Source of the DNA: Oscillospiraceae bacterium
Lineage (GTDB): Bacteria > Bacillota_A > Clostridia > Oscillospirales > CAG-272
DNA length: 17,750 nt
Assembly (NCBI GenBank): GCA_015064425.1
Contig: SVSF01000031.1
Span: 1 to 17,750, forward strand
Reading direction: 5' to 3'
Part shown: piece by piece, positions 1-7,337 of the stretch
Layout: each line of letters opens with the position of its first letter
Position numbering within the stretch: the first letter of the stretch is position 1
Position numbers and translations under genes: made by a program
Notes under the pieces: generated by a model
Told to the model about the DNA's origin: nothing
Seen by the model: only the letters and a program-made list of their open reading frames with translations
Database searches by the model: none

Positions 1-8
1 TTGAAACA

Positions 9-710
9 ATGGCAAATGTTGAGGATGAGGAACATTTAAAAGATTTTTTAAAAAAGTATACCACATCGTTTGATTGCTCAGAACGCGCTGTACTGTTTGA
101 GAGATATTTGCGCCGCGGCGATGCGGAACGTTTTGAGCCCGAACGAAGATATCAATTGTACCAGGCTTTCAATAGGTTGCTTTGTCCACGTTATTTGATG
201 AAATGGGAAGAAGACAGAACGCATAACGACACGGCCGACGAATTTATGGAAAGGGTTCTTTCCATAATCCGCAGTGATGCAATTGATGATCGCCCGGATA
301 TGTGGACGCAGGACAGAATCGAGCTTGGACTTAGATCGGCAATTCGGGCAATATCTTGCGGTGAGTTGGACAAAGCACTCTCAAGAATATCCGCAATTGT
401 TCAACTGTTAGAAGAGACTATGAAAATAACAAACGAGGTGATTCTACCAACATCCTGCCATTTTCTTGACGGGATGGAGTGGAAAGCTAAAGAACACTGG
501 CATACTGTCAACAATGATCCGGACGCTTTGGAAGAACGAATGATTTTTATTACTACGACAATGAACGATATGATGACCGGAAACTGTATACATCCAAGCG
601 AGCATTTGGATACACTGCATAAAAGCGAATTCGATCCTATCCGTAACCATCCGAAATTTAAAGAACTATGCGAACGTGTAAAAGCGCTAATTGTTACCAA
701 GCAAAAGTAA
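9..710 (+). CDS. Hypothetical helical protein, probably C-terminal part of a longer TPR-like protein
   Basis: I do not recognise a named family. The first visible ATG is at 9, but the frame is open to the window edge and only eight bases precede it, so the true start may lie outside and this may be a C-terminal fragment. The 233 residues are mostly charged, amphipathic helix with no membrane segment or signal peptide. The last ~25 residues (FDPIRNHPKFKELCERV) resemble the closing motif of many tetratricopeptide-repeat proteins, where a 'FDPIR..P+F..L' signature ends the repeat array. That is a weak family hint, not an assignment. Two hairpins with T-rich tails follow the stop, so the gene ends its own transcription unit and converges with the ApbE gene on the other strand. 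Confidence 0.6.
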   Translation: MANVEDEEHLKDFLKKYTTSFDCSERAVLFERYLRRGDAERFEPERRYQLYQAFNRLLCPRYLMKWEEDRTHNDTADEFMERVLSIIRSDAIDDRPDMWTQDRIELGLRSAIRAISCGELDKALSRISAIVQLLEETMKITNEVILPTSCHFLDGMEWKAKEHWHTVNNDPDALEERMIFITTTMNDMMTGNCIHPSEHLDTLHKSEFDPIRNHPKFKELCERVKALIVTKQK

Positions 711-716
711 CCATAA

Positions 717-746
717 TCCTCGCTCGCCGCGCGCGGGGGCTTTTCT
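717..746 (+). terminator. Probable intrinsic terminator of the first gene
   Basis: A GC-rich stem pairs CCTCGC (718-723) with GCGGGG (733-738), with one G-T pair. It is followed directly by a T-rich stretch (741-753). It lies seven bases after the stop codon of the + strand gene. Confidence 0.5.
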
Positions 747-764
747 TGTTTTTTGCATATCAAA

Positions 765-797
765 AGCCACCACGAAAACGTGGTGGTTAATTTTTTT
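765..797. terminator. Bidirectional terminator between convergent genes
   Basis: A perfect 8-bp stem CCACCACG (767-774) / CGTGGTGG (779-786) with an AAAA loop. On the + strand it is followed by TTAATTTTTTT (787-797). On the - strand it is followed by CTTTT. It lies between the converging first gene and the ApbE gene, and probably ends transcription from both sides. Confidence 0.75.
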
Positions 798-829
798 ACC
801 GCTGATTTTGCAGCCCATAAGAGCCTTTT

Positions 830-1888
830 TTATTTTGAAGATATATAATTTTTGAATCCTTTGGAATATTTTTGTGTTCCGTCAGCCATTACCCAGAGGG
901 CCTCAACATCAGATCGGCTCTCCACAAGAGCAAGACCTTCTTCGTAAGGCATACAGAAAAGAGCTGTAGAGAGAGCATCTCCTTCTGCCGAATTTTTACA
1001 GATCACCGATACAGAACGGTATGCTTCTGCAGGCATAAGAGTGTCCGTATCTATAATATGATGATAGTTTTTGCCGTCTACCGTATAGTAGCGCTGATAT
1101 GAACCGCTTGTAACCACAGATTCTCCGGATACTTCAAGATAAGCGATATAAGCCTCCTCGGACTCAGTGTCGGGATTTTCGATTCCCGTAAGCCACTTTT
1201 CTCCATTGGGCTTCGTGCCGACGGTACGTACGTTACCGCCTACGTTTATCACGTACCCCGTTATCCCCTTTTCTTCAAGATATCTTGCCGCCATCTCAAC
1301 AGCATAGCCTTTTGCTACGGCACCTACGTCAAGAGTCATATGCGGATCGGATAGGAACACAGTAGAGTTTTCCTCATCTATGATAAGGTCGTTTATATCC
1401 GTGTGCTTTTCAGCTTCAAGAAGCTCCTCCATAGGAGGAAGACTCGCTGTCCGAGGATCGTCAAGCCCCGCAGTACGGTAATCATGCCATATGGAAAGCA
1501 CGCTTCCCATAGCAACGTTGAGTTTTCCGTCTGTAACTGTATACATCTCTTTTGCGTACAGAAGCATATCGATAATACGGCGTTCTACCTTCACCTCTCT
1601 ATGAGCGCCGTTCTTGAGCTCATTTACGGTACAGAGGTTTTCCATGCCATCGTATCTGTGATATATGGTATAAAGCCTATGGTATTCCCCAAGCAGCTCA
1701 AGCAATTCCGTGCTTATTCGGTCGAATTCCGCTTTGTCGGTCTCATATCCCGTAATGGTGGTTGCGGTATCGAAATAATCGAAGGAATAGCTTACGAACT
1801 TCTGCTTGTTTTCACCGCAAGAAAAAAGGCTTAATGAAAATAACATACACAGAAGCAAAAGAACAGAGGTTATCCTTTTATTTCTCAT
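830..1888 (-). CDS. apbE: FAD:protein FMN transferase, ApbE-type lipoprotein
   Basis: Covalently attaches FMN from FAD to a Thr in [ST]GAT motifs of target proteins on the outer face of the membrane. The 352-residue product starts with a lipoprotein signal (hydrophobic residues ~8-21, then LFSC with Cys24), which suits an exported enzyme. Family motifs are visible in order: GAVAKGYA at 189-196, VGGN at 216-219, TSGSYQRY at 260-267, HHIID at 276-280, and DALST at 304-308, whose Asp and Thr belong to the metal/flavin site. The usual Pro after HHIID is replaced by Thr. The start is supported by GGAG six bases upstream. Obvious local substrates are RnfD and RnfG, encoded upstream on the same strand with SGAT motifs. 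The gene follows a strong terminator at 1922-1945, so it depends on readthrough or on a promoter I could not identify. Confidence 0.93.
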   Translation of the reverse strand: MRNKRITSVLLLLCMLFSLSLFSCGENKQKFVSYSFDYFDTATTITGYETDKAEFDRISTELLELLGEYHRLYTIYHRYDGMENLCTVNELKNGAHREVKVERRIIDMLLYAKEMYTVTDGKLNVAMGSVLSIWHDYRTAGLDDPRTASLPPMEELLEAEKHTDINDLIIDEENSTVFLSDPHMTLDVGAVAKGYAVEMAARYLEEKGITGYVINVGGNVRTVGTKPNGEKWLTGIENPDTESEEAYIAYLEVSGESVVTSGSYQRYYTVDGKNYHHIIDTDTLMPAEAYRSVSVICKNSAEGDALSTALFCMPYEEGLALVESRSDVEALWVMADGTQKYSKGFKNYISSK

Positions 1889-1917
1889 TAAAATCTCCGT
1901 TTAAAATTCACGTAAAA

Positions 1918-1945
1918 TCAAAAAGGGAGGATATCCTCCCTTTTA
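1918..1945 (-). terminator. Perfect-palindrome intrinsic terminator after the repeat lipoprotein
   Basis: Positions 1922-1945 form a 24-bp perfect palindrome centred on GATATC. As RNA on the - strand it folds as GGGAGG-AUAU-CCUCCC and is followed by UUUUU. It lies a few bases beyond the stop of the lipoprotein gene and about 33 bases before the ApbE start codon, so it separates the two or limits readthrough into apbE. Confidence 0.8.
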
Positions 1946-1951
1946 ATAAGA

Positions 1952-2929
1952 TCAACCGATCTTGGAAGCAGCCTGAATAAATCCGCCGACGTAGATAGTA
2001 CAACCTGCTGTCTGGAGCTCTTCGCTAACCTTGTAGTCAGCGGTCATAAGTCCCTTTACTTCAGCTGCAGTCTTACCAATGCAAGCTGCATCAAATGCAG
2101 CCGCATGCTCATACCATTCCTTAGCTGCACCGTATGCCTTCATACCGTAAGCATCGCCCTGTTCCTTCTTGGTAGCAATAGCCTTGTTTTCATCGAATGT
2201 GGACTTTCCGCCGAGATCAAAGCCAAAGCTTACTTCAACGGAGTCGCTGCTTGCCGCAACTATCTTGCCCTCTGCATTTATTGTTGCTGCAAAGAGAGTA
2301 GTCTCGACCTTGTTGGAGCCGGGCTTGTCTTCTGTTGCATCAGCCGGTGTCTGTGCAGTGGAGATGCCAAGCTTTAAGGTATCATTCTTTGTAGCCTTCG
2401 AGTTGCTCGCGTTGGAGATAGCCTTATCTATTGCTTTTACAAATTCAGCAATAGTAATGGTGCAACCGGCGTTTATAACTTCATTTGTACCCTTGTCTCC
2501 GTCTACAACGAGAGCCTTAACCTCATCAGCGGTCTTGCCGACGATAAGATTGCAGAAAGCATCAGCCTGCTCGTACCATTCCTTAGCTGCACCACCGTAT
2601 GCAACCATATTATAGTCTTTTCCGGACTCGTATTTTGTCTTGAAGGATTCGTTTGCAACAGCCTTTCCCTCTACAGTATAGCCGACTTTGTTGTCTGCGC
2701 AGTCAATGAAAGCCTTAACGATCTTTCCGTCTGCATCAACAAGAACTGCTGCTACGGTAATTGTTGCCTGACCCTGGCCTGCCTTATCTTCAGTAGCATC
2801 AGTTGCAGATGCCGCAACGTAGGCGCCGAGTCCAAGCTTGAGAGTTGCCTCTTCCTTTGAGCAACCGATAAATGCAAAAAGGGAGAGGATAGTGAGAGAT
2901 GCCAAAACAATTGAGAGTATCTTTTTCAT
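1952..2929 (-). CDS. Lipoprotein with two tandem FMN_bind-like repeats lacking the SGAT motif
   Basis: An exported 325-residue lipoprotein of uncertain function (signal peptide 1-22, Cys23 in FIGCSKEE). The mature part is two copies of a ~140-residue unit (about 29-172 and 184-324). Shared blocks are TLKLG, ADATEDK/TDATEDK, a 'DADGKIV/NAEGKIV' strand turn, AAKEWYE, IGKTA/VGKTA, and a closing AGCTI motif (154-158 and 308-312). The layout resembles FMN-binding domains, but AGCT stands where flavinylated proteins have [ST]GAT. I chose the ATG at 2929 rather than the one at 2953 because AAGGAG lies six bases before it. Its own promoter and terminator suggest separate, perhaps high, expression. 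It may be an electron-transfer partner of Rnf or a sensor; neither is shown. Confidence 0.8.
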   Translation of the reverse strand: MKKILSIVLASLTILSLFAFIGCSKEEATLKLGLGAYVAASATDATEDKAGQGQATITVAAVLVDADGKIVKAFIDCADNKVGYTVEGKAVANESFKTKYESGKDYNMVAYGGAAKEWYEQADAFCNLIVGKTADEVKALVVDGDKGTNEVINAGCTITIAEFVKAIDKAISNASNSKATKNDTLKLGISTAQTPADATEDKPGSNKVETTLFAATINAEGKIVAASSDSVEVSFGFDLGGKSTFDENKAIATKKEQGDAYGMKAYGAAKEWYEHAAAFDAACIGKTAAEVKGLMTADYKVSEELQTAGCTIYVGGFIQAASKIG

Positions 2930-2970
2930 ATTATCTCCTTTTATAATTTTCATTGTGGTATTGCCACATC

Positions 2971-3000
2971 AGTATAGCATATCGTATTGATATAAGTCAA
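2971..3000 (-). promoter_or_regulatory. Promoter for the repeat lipoprotein
   Basis: On the - strand TTGACT (2995-3000), an 18-base spacer and TATACT (2971-2976) form a good sigma-A promoter. Just downstream, near the expected start site, is a small inverted repeat TGTGG-N5-CCACA (2954-2968) that could be an operator or an mRNA hairpin. Confidence 0.65.
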
Positions 3001-3028
3001 TATAATAATCATAAAATACTTCGTTTCT

Positions 3029-3544
3029 TCAAAAAAACTTTTCTTTTGGGATGCGCTTTATGAGAAAAGCTCCGCACAAACCGATAAATATTCCGGAAAG
3101 AGTACCGGTGAGAGTCAATATTATCATATATCCGGTTATTCCGGGTGTATCAAGAAGCATTGCAGCAACAAGTATCTGTCCGAGATTATGAGAAATCCCT
3201 CCCGCAACACTGACTCCGACAGATGAGAGCAGTTTACTGCGCTTTAACATCCCCATTATTACAAGGCTGAGAAGTGCACCTGCAAAACTGTACACAAAAG
3301 TCATCATATTTCCGAAAAGGAGCGAAGATACGCAGAGACGTACAAAGGATACGAGCGCTGCATATTTAAAGCTGAAACTGTACAGCACAAACAGTATAAC
3401 AACATTCGGCAGTCCAAGCTTGATGCCGGGGACTGCCGCATAGATAGGAGGTAGCAGAAATTCCACGTATGACAGCAAAAGCGCCAGCGCCGCGGAAAGA
3501 CCAAGAAACGCTATTTTTTTAGATCTCGTTTGTCTGTTTTTCAC
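3029..3544 (-). CDS. Gx transporter family protein (heptaprenyl diphosphate synthase component I-like)
   Basis: A 171-residue integral membrane protein with about five hydrophobic helices, matching the family annotated as Gx transporter or heptaprenyl diphosphate synthase component I (similar in size and layout to ECF transporter S-components). The motif GIKLGLPNVVILFVLY near residues 40-55 is typical of this family. It usually sits beside NusG domain II and ApbE genes in Rnf or flavin electron-transfer clusters, which is the case here. The substrate is unknown; a flavin or quinone precursor is a reasonable guess from context only. Translation starts at GTG (3544) after a GGTGAGG ribosome binding site. 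A 61-base gap with a hairpin separates it from the upstream NusG domain II gene. Confidence 0.82.
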   Translation of the reverse strand: MKNRQTRSKKIAFLGLSAALALLLSYVEFLLPPIYAAVPGIKLGLPNVVILFVLYSFSFKYAALVSFVRLCVSSLLFGNMMTFVYSFAGALLSLVIMGMLKRSKLLSSVGVSVAGGISHNLGQILVAAMLLDTPGITGYMIILTLTGTLSGIFIGLCGAFLIKRIPKEKFF

Positions 3545-3566
3545 GTTGCCTCACCCGGGAAAACTA

Positions 3567-3582
3567 TCTGCTTTTAAGCAGA
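3567..3582 (-). other. Intercistronic hairpin
   Basis: A perfect inverted repeat TCTGCTT-TT-AAGCAGA, flanked by GGGA/TCCC arms, lies between the NusG domain II and Gx transporter genes. It has no T tract in the operon direction, so it is more likely an mRNA processing or stability element than a terminator. Confidence 0.35.
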
Positions 3583-3605
3583 CTCCCGCTTTTCTCTTCC
3601 TTTGT

Positions 3606-4028
3606 TTATACTATAACATCGGGTATATCTTTACTGTCGGTACGGATCTCAACAACCACCTTATTCGGTAAGCAAATAATGCTTTCCCCGCCGTAGCTGA
3701 TGGGGCGGTGAGAAGAACATATACCGTCGGGACAGCTGGCCTCCTTAACGTAAGCCTTGCCATCTTCAATTATCAACAGATTATAGCCTTCATCCGTTTT
3801 AATTTCAACACTTCTGTTTTCGTTCAAGGAATATTCCCCGAAAAGCTTTCCGTCAATACTTACTATGACCTTGTCTCCCGAGGTCCTGAGCAAAAGCATA
3901 ACCAACGCTGCGGCAAGAACCGCAAGCAATATTATTGCAACAAATATTATATCATTTCTTTTTTGACGCAAAGAGGAGGAGTCCTGCTCTTCCTCTTTGC
4001 ATTTATTATTCATCGTGATCAGTTCCAT
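3606..4028 (-). CDS. NusG domain II-containing membrane-anchored protein
   Basis: A 140-residue protein with one membrane helix (about 26-47) followed by an extracytoplasmic beta-rich domain of the NusG domain II type (DUF1312-like). A conserved Cys pair is visible in CPDGIC (Cys99 and Cys104) followed by SSHRPIS, a family signature. The molecular function of this family is not established. It recurs next to rnf, ApbE and Gx transporter genes in Clostridia, so a part in Rnf assembly or flavin handling is inferred. The start at 4028 overlaps the end of rnfB and follows GGTGA; the ATG at 4013 is possible, with a poorer ribosome binding site. Confidence 0.85.
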   Translation of the reverse strand: MELITMNNKCKEEEQDSSSLRQKRNDIIFVAIILLAVLAAALVMLLLRTSGDKVIVSIDGKLFGEYSLNENRSVEIKTDEGYNLLIIEDGKAYVKEASCPDGICSSHRPISYGGESIICLPNKVVVEIRTDSKDIPDVIV

Positions 4029-4846
4029 TCAGGATCACCGGGAAGATCCGGAAATACCGTCTTCTTAAGACAGCCCGTAGGACAGCTTTCTGCGCAGAGA
4101 CCGCAAGCCGTACATTTACTGTAATCTATCACTGCACAGTTATTCACTACGGTGACAGCTCCGCTCGGGCATACTTTTTCACATTTTTTGCATCCTATAC
4201 ACGCTACCTTACAAGCCTTACGGGCTTCGGCGGCTTTATCCTTATTATTACAGAATACCGCTACACTAGCCTCCTGAGGTATCATTGTGATCAGATTTTT
4301 GGAACATTCCTTCGCACAGAGACCACATCCTACACAACGACTCGTATCTACTCTGGCAATTCCCTTTTCAAGGCAGATGGCATCGGAAACGCAAACACTT
4401 GCACAGTCTCCGCATCCGATACAACCGTAAGCGCAGGACTTGGTACCGCCAAAGATCAATGTGCGTGCTTTGCAAGTATCTATTCCTTCATACTCTGCTT
4501 TTTCTGTTGCAAGGTCACAAGTACCGTTGCAGTGCACGAATGCAACAAGATCCTTAGGCTTTTCGACCTCCACTCCGAGGATCGCACCCAATTCTGCGGC
4601 AAGCGCACCTGCGCCGGGAACGCAAAGATTGGGCTTCGCTTCGCCTTTTGCAAGGGCTTCTGCGTAATCGTTACAGCCCTTGAATCCGCAGGCACCGCAG
4701 TTGATGCCGGGAAGAGCGGATCTGATCTGCTGATACTTTTCGTCTACCTCTTCACCGAAAAGGTGAGTAAACAGCGCGAGAAGTATTCCAAAAAACAAAC
4801 CGATAATAACTACTACTGCAAAAGCGGTCAAAATATCAATTAACAT
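4019..4846 (-). CDS. rnfB: Rnf electron transport complex subunit B
   Basis: The iron-sulfur subunit of the ion-pumping ferredoxin:NAD+ oxidoreductase, and the expected contact point for ferredoxin. It has an N-terminal membrane helix (about 4-27) and a 4Fe-4S domain beginning NCGACGFKGC near residue 49. After that come four CxxCxxCxxxC ferredoxin-type motifs: CIGCGDCASVC, CVGCGLCAKEC, CIGCKKCEKVC and CTACGLCAESC. At 275 residues it has the usual clostridial length. A strong AAGGAGG sequence overlaps the rnfA stop codon and sets the start. The 3' end overlaps the next gene, giving tight translational coupling. Confidence 0.96.
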   Translation of the reverse strand: MLIDILTAFAVVVIIGLFFGILLALFTHLFGEEVDEKYQQIRSALPGINCGACGFKGCNDYAEALAKGEAKPNLCVPGAGALAAELGAILGVEVEKPKDLVAFVHCNGTCDLATEKAEYEGIDTCKARTLIFGGTKSCAYGCIGCGDCASVCVSDAICLEKGIARVDTSRCVGCGLCAKECSKNLITMIPQEASVAVFCNNKDKAAEARKACKVACIGCKKCEKVCPSGAVTVVNNCAVIDYSKCTACGLCAESCPTGCLKKTVFPDLPGDPEWN

Positions 4847-4857
4847 ATTAGACCTCC

Positions 4858-5457
4858 TTATGCAAAGAGCTTGTCAACGATACCCGCAAGACCCATAAAT
4901 GCAAGAGATATGAAGGATGCAGATATCAAAGTAATGGATATTCCTCTGAAATATGAAGGAACCTCAGATTCCTCAATGCGTGAACGTATACCCGAGAAAA
5001 GGACCATGGCAAGCAAGAATCCGAGTCCGCATCCCAAAGAGCTGACCATGGATTCAAGGAAATTGTAGCCGTCAGTAATATTGTTGATAGCAACACCGAG
5101 TACTGCACAGTTTGTGGTTATAAGCGGCAGATATACTCCGAGTCCCTGATGAAGGGCGGGAGAGAACTTTTTAAGTATTATCTCAAGTATCTGCACAAGT
5201 GCCGCTATTACTAGAATGAAGATAATAGTCTGCAGATATCCAAGGCCGAAGCGGTCAAGGACAAGGTGCTGTATAGGCCATGTAACAAGAGTTGCGATAA
5301 GCATTACCGCGGTTACGGAAATACCCATTCCAACTGCCTGATTGAGCTTTTTGGAAACGCCAAGAAAAGGACAGATACCCAAGAAACGGCTCAACACGTA
5401 GTTATTTACCAGCACCGAGGACAAAAGTATAACGACAAGGCCTTTAAATCCTTCCAT
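4858..5457 (-). CDS. rnfA: Rnf electron transport complex subunit A
   Basis: A six-helix membrane subunit (199 residues) that pairs with RnfE to form the ion-conducting core. Its two conserved membrane cysteines are present in LGICPFLG (Cys29) and TTNCAVLG (Cys117). With the matching pair in RnfE these are thought to hold an intramembrane iron-sulfur cluster. The start codon follows the rnfE stop directly (TAAATG), with AAAGGAGG inside the end of rnfE, so the two are translationally coupled. Confidence 0.96.
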   Translation of the reverse strand: MEGFKGLVVILLSSVLVNNYVLSRFLGICPFLGVSKKLNQAVGMGISVTAVMLIATLVTWPIQHLVLDRFGLGYLQTIIFILVIAALVQILEIILKKFSPALHQGLGVYLPLITTNCAVLGVAINNITDGYNFLESMVSSLGCGLGFLLAMVLFSGIRSRIEESEVPSYFRGISITLISASFISLAFMGLAGIVDKLFA

Positions 5458-6147
5458 TTATGCTTCCTCCTTTACTTTAGAACAGTCTGCAGATCCGCAG
5501 ATCTTGCTATTTGGACAACCCGCACATGAGAATTCCTTCTTTTTGGGGCTCTTTCCGTGAGTCACTGCACCAACCAAAGCTATCATCAAGCCGTATACTA
5601 CCATACCGCCGGGAGCTTTTACGAGGAATTCTATCTTATAGGGTTCTAAAAACGCAATAGCCACACCGCCGAAGCTGGCTGCACCGATAACCTCGCGTAC
5701 TATAGCAATAGCGCAGAGTGCAAAGGTAAAGCCTATGCCCATACCGAGTCCGTCAAGTGCGGAAAGTCCTACCGAATTTTTACTTGCAAACATTTCTGCT
5801 CTTCCGAGAATAATGCAGTTTACAACAATAAGTGCAAGGTATACGCCGAGCATATCGTAAAGCTCGGGCAAAAATGCGTGAACTACCATCTGCACGATAG
5901 TAACAAAACCGGCGATAATTACAATATAGCAAGGGATACGAACATTATCCGGAATGATCTTGCGCAAAAGGGATATAAGAATGTTGGAGCAAACAAGCAC
6001 CATCATAGTAGCAATTCCCATACCGAAAGCGCCGAAAACGTTGGTAGTTGTAGCAAGAGTGGGGCACGTACCGAGTATAAGCACCAAAGCGGGGTTTTCC
6101 CTCAGAATACCGTTTATCAGTACGGAAAGACAATTATTTTTCTTCAT
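5458..6147 (-). CDS. rnfE: Rnf electron transport complex subunit E, with cysteine-rich tail
   Basis: Six-helix membrane subunit homologous to RnfA. Cys28 (LGTCPTLA) and Cys111 (VVNCIILG) mirror the RnfA pair. At 229 residues it carries a cytoplasmic tail beyond the last helix with four cysteines in FSCAGCPNSKICGSADC. I do not know this tail to be essential in the family; it could bind metal or a cluster. The start overlaps the rnfG stop by one base (TAATG), with GAGGAGGG upstream. Confidence 0.95.
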   Translation of the reverse strand: MKKNNCLSVLINGILRENPALVLILGTCPTLATTTNVFGAFGMGIATMMVLVCSNILISLLRKIIPDNVRIPCYIVIIAGFVTIVQMVVHAFLPELYDMLGVYLALIVVNCIILGRAEMFASKNSVGLSALDGLGMGIGFTFALCAIAIVREVIGAASFGGVAIAFLEPYKIEFLVKAPGGMVVYGLMIALVGAVTHGKSPKKKEFSCAGCPNSKICGSADCSKVKEEA

Positions 6148-7337
6148 TATTTATTGCCCTCCTCAAATATTTTTACCGATTCGAATACACGAAGTACAGC
6201 CTTTTTGTATCCGTCCGTTGTCATTGTAGCACCGCTAATAGCATCGATCTCTCCGTAGTCAGCTTCCGTTTTTCCGTCAAACTGACCGTAGAAGGATTCT
6301 TCGGCACAAGCGGAACCGATACCGTCCGTCTCCTTCTGAGAAAGAGTAAGGCAATCGATTATCTTGCCATCTGCAGTCACAGACACGAGAACGCGGATAT
6401 ATTCACCGGATGCGGGATGATATTCGTCTCCGCCTACGATTCCGTATCCTGCCGCTTTCATTTCAATAACGTAATTACCCGTAGCTGTACGCTTCGCGGA
6501 AACAAGCTGTGAAGGAAGTGCTGAATATGAAGCTGTATCAATATCTGTAACCACCGTGGACTTTGCTATTTCAACAGCAGTCTTGACAGCTTCGGCATCA
6601 GCTTCCGAGCACTCCGTTATAACGGAGCCCGATTCGTCTATCGCAATAAATTGCTCGCCTATTACGCAAACCGTTCCTTTTCCGTTTTCGGCATTATACA
6701 TAGCATCAATACCGTCTATTATCTCAACAAAGAAATACTTGCTGAACTTTCCTTCTCCTGCAGGAAGTGCAGCGGAAAGCGCATCATTCAGTATCTCTTC
6801 CTCGGTACGGAGGTCAACTGAAGCTCCGCCGAGAATAAGGACCGTATTAAGTGCATCTTTTACCGCAGATCGGTATGCTACAGTAGTTTTTGTAGCGCCT
6901 GCGATCGTATCCACTCCGTCTATGCTTTCAACATCCTTGCCAACTACGGACACCGCAAAGCCTTCAGCCGCAGCGCCTCCGATGGAAGGTGTCTCCGCAG
7001 ATGCTATAAGCTTCGTTCCGCTGACGGTTCCGTCAGGGAAAATTCCGCACATAAGCACCATACCGGAAGCATATCCTGTGGTATTTATCTTTATTACATA
7101 TCCGCCGTTCTCTGCGCGGTATACTTCGGAAACAGTAGCGGGAAGCTCGTAAGAACTTACGTCAACAGTCTCGAAGCTTCCTCCATCGGGAAGGACCTCA
7201 AGCAGAGCCGCATTAGCGCTTTTCGCTTCATTTTCAGCTATGATAGGTGCAGTGATCGAATTCGTCAGCGCCATCAGTACAGCTACCGTTGCGCATATGC
7301 AGACCAGCACCAAAATACTGTTTATGGATTTTTTCAT
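6147..7337 (-). CDS. rnfG: Rnf electron transport complex subunit G, enlarged with two FMN-binding domains
   Basis: Membrane-anchored flavoprotein subunit that carries covalent FMN on the outer face. A single helix (about 8-28) precedes the exported part. The canonical flavinylation motif DAISGAT is at 365-371, so Thr371 is the predicted FMN site, and a C-terminal segment typical of FMN_bind domains surrounds it. A second copy lies upstream with DTIAGAT at 143-149, where the Ser/Thr of the motif is Ala. The protein is 396 residues against roughly 180-220 in most RnfG, so it seems to have gained a duplicated, possibly unflavinylated, domain plus a linker (about 175-280). The start overlaps the rnfD stop (ATGA) and follows GGAGG. 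Confidence 0.94.
   Translation of the reverse strand: MKKSINSILVLVCICATVAVLMALTNSITAPIIAENEAKSANAALLEVLPDGGSFETVDVSSYELPATVSEVYRAENGGYVIKINTTGYASGMVLMCGIFPDGTVSGTKLIASAETPSIGGAAAEGFAVSVVGKDVESIDGVDTIAGATKTTVAYRSAVKDALNTVLILGGASVDLRTEEEILNDALSAALPAGEGKFSKYFFVEIIDGIDAMYNAENGKGTVCVIGEQFIAIDESGSVITECSEADAEAVKTAVEIAKSTVVTDIDTASYSALPSQLVSAKRTATGNYVIEMKAAGYGIVGGDEYHPASGEYIRVLVSVTADGKIIDCLTLSQKETDGIGSACAEESFYGQFDGKTEADYGEIDAISGATMTTDGYKKAVLRVFESVKIFEEGNK

Noticed and set aside
2930..2953. Upstream ATG for the repeat lipoprotein at 2953
   Set aside because: It would put the ribosome binding site inside the coding region and add charged residues before the signal peptide; AAGGAG fits ATG 2929.
6556..7152. 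Long open frame on the + strand within rnfG
   Set aside because: It is Ser/Ala/Pro-rich, antisense to rnfG, has no ribosome binding site and no recognisable domain: a shadow of the real gene.
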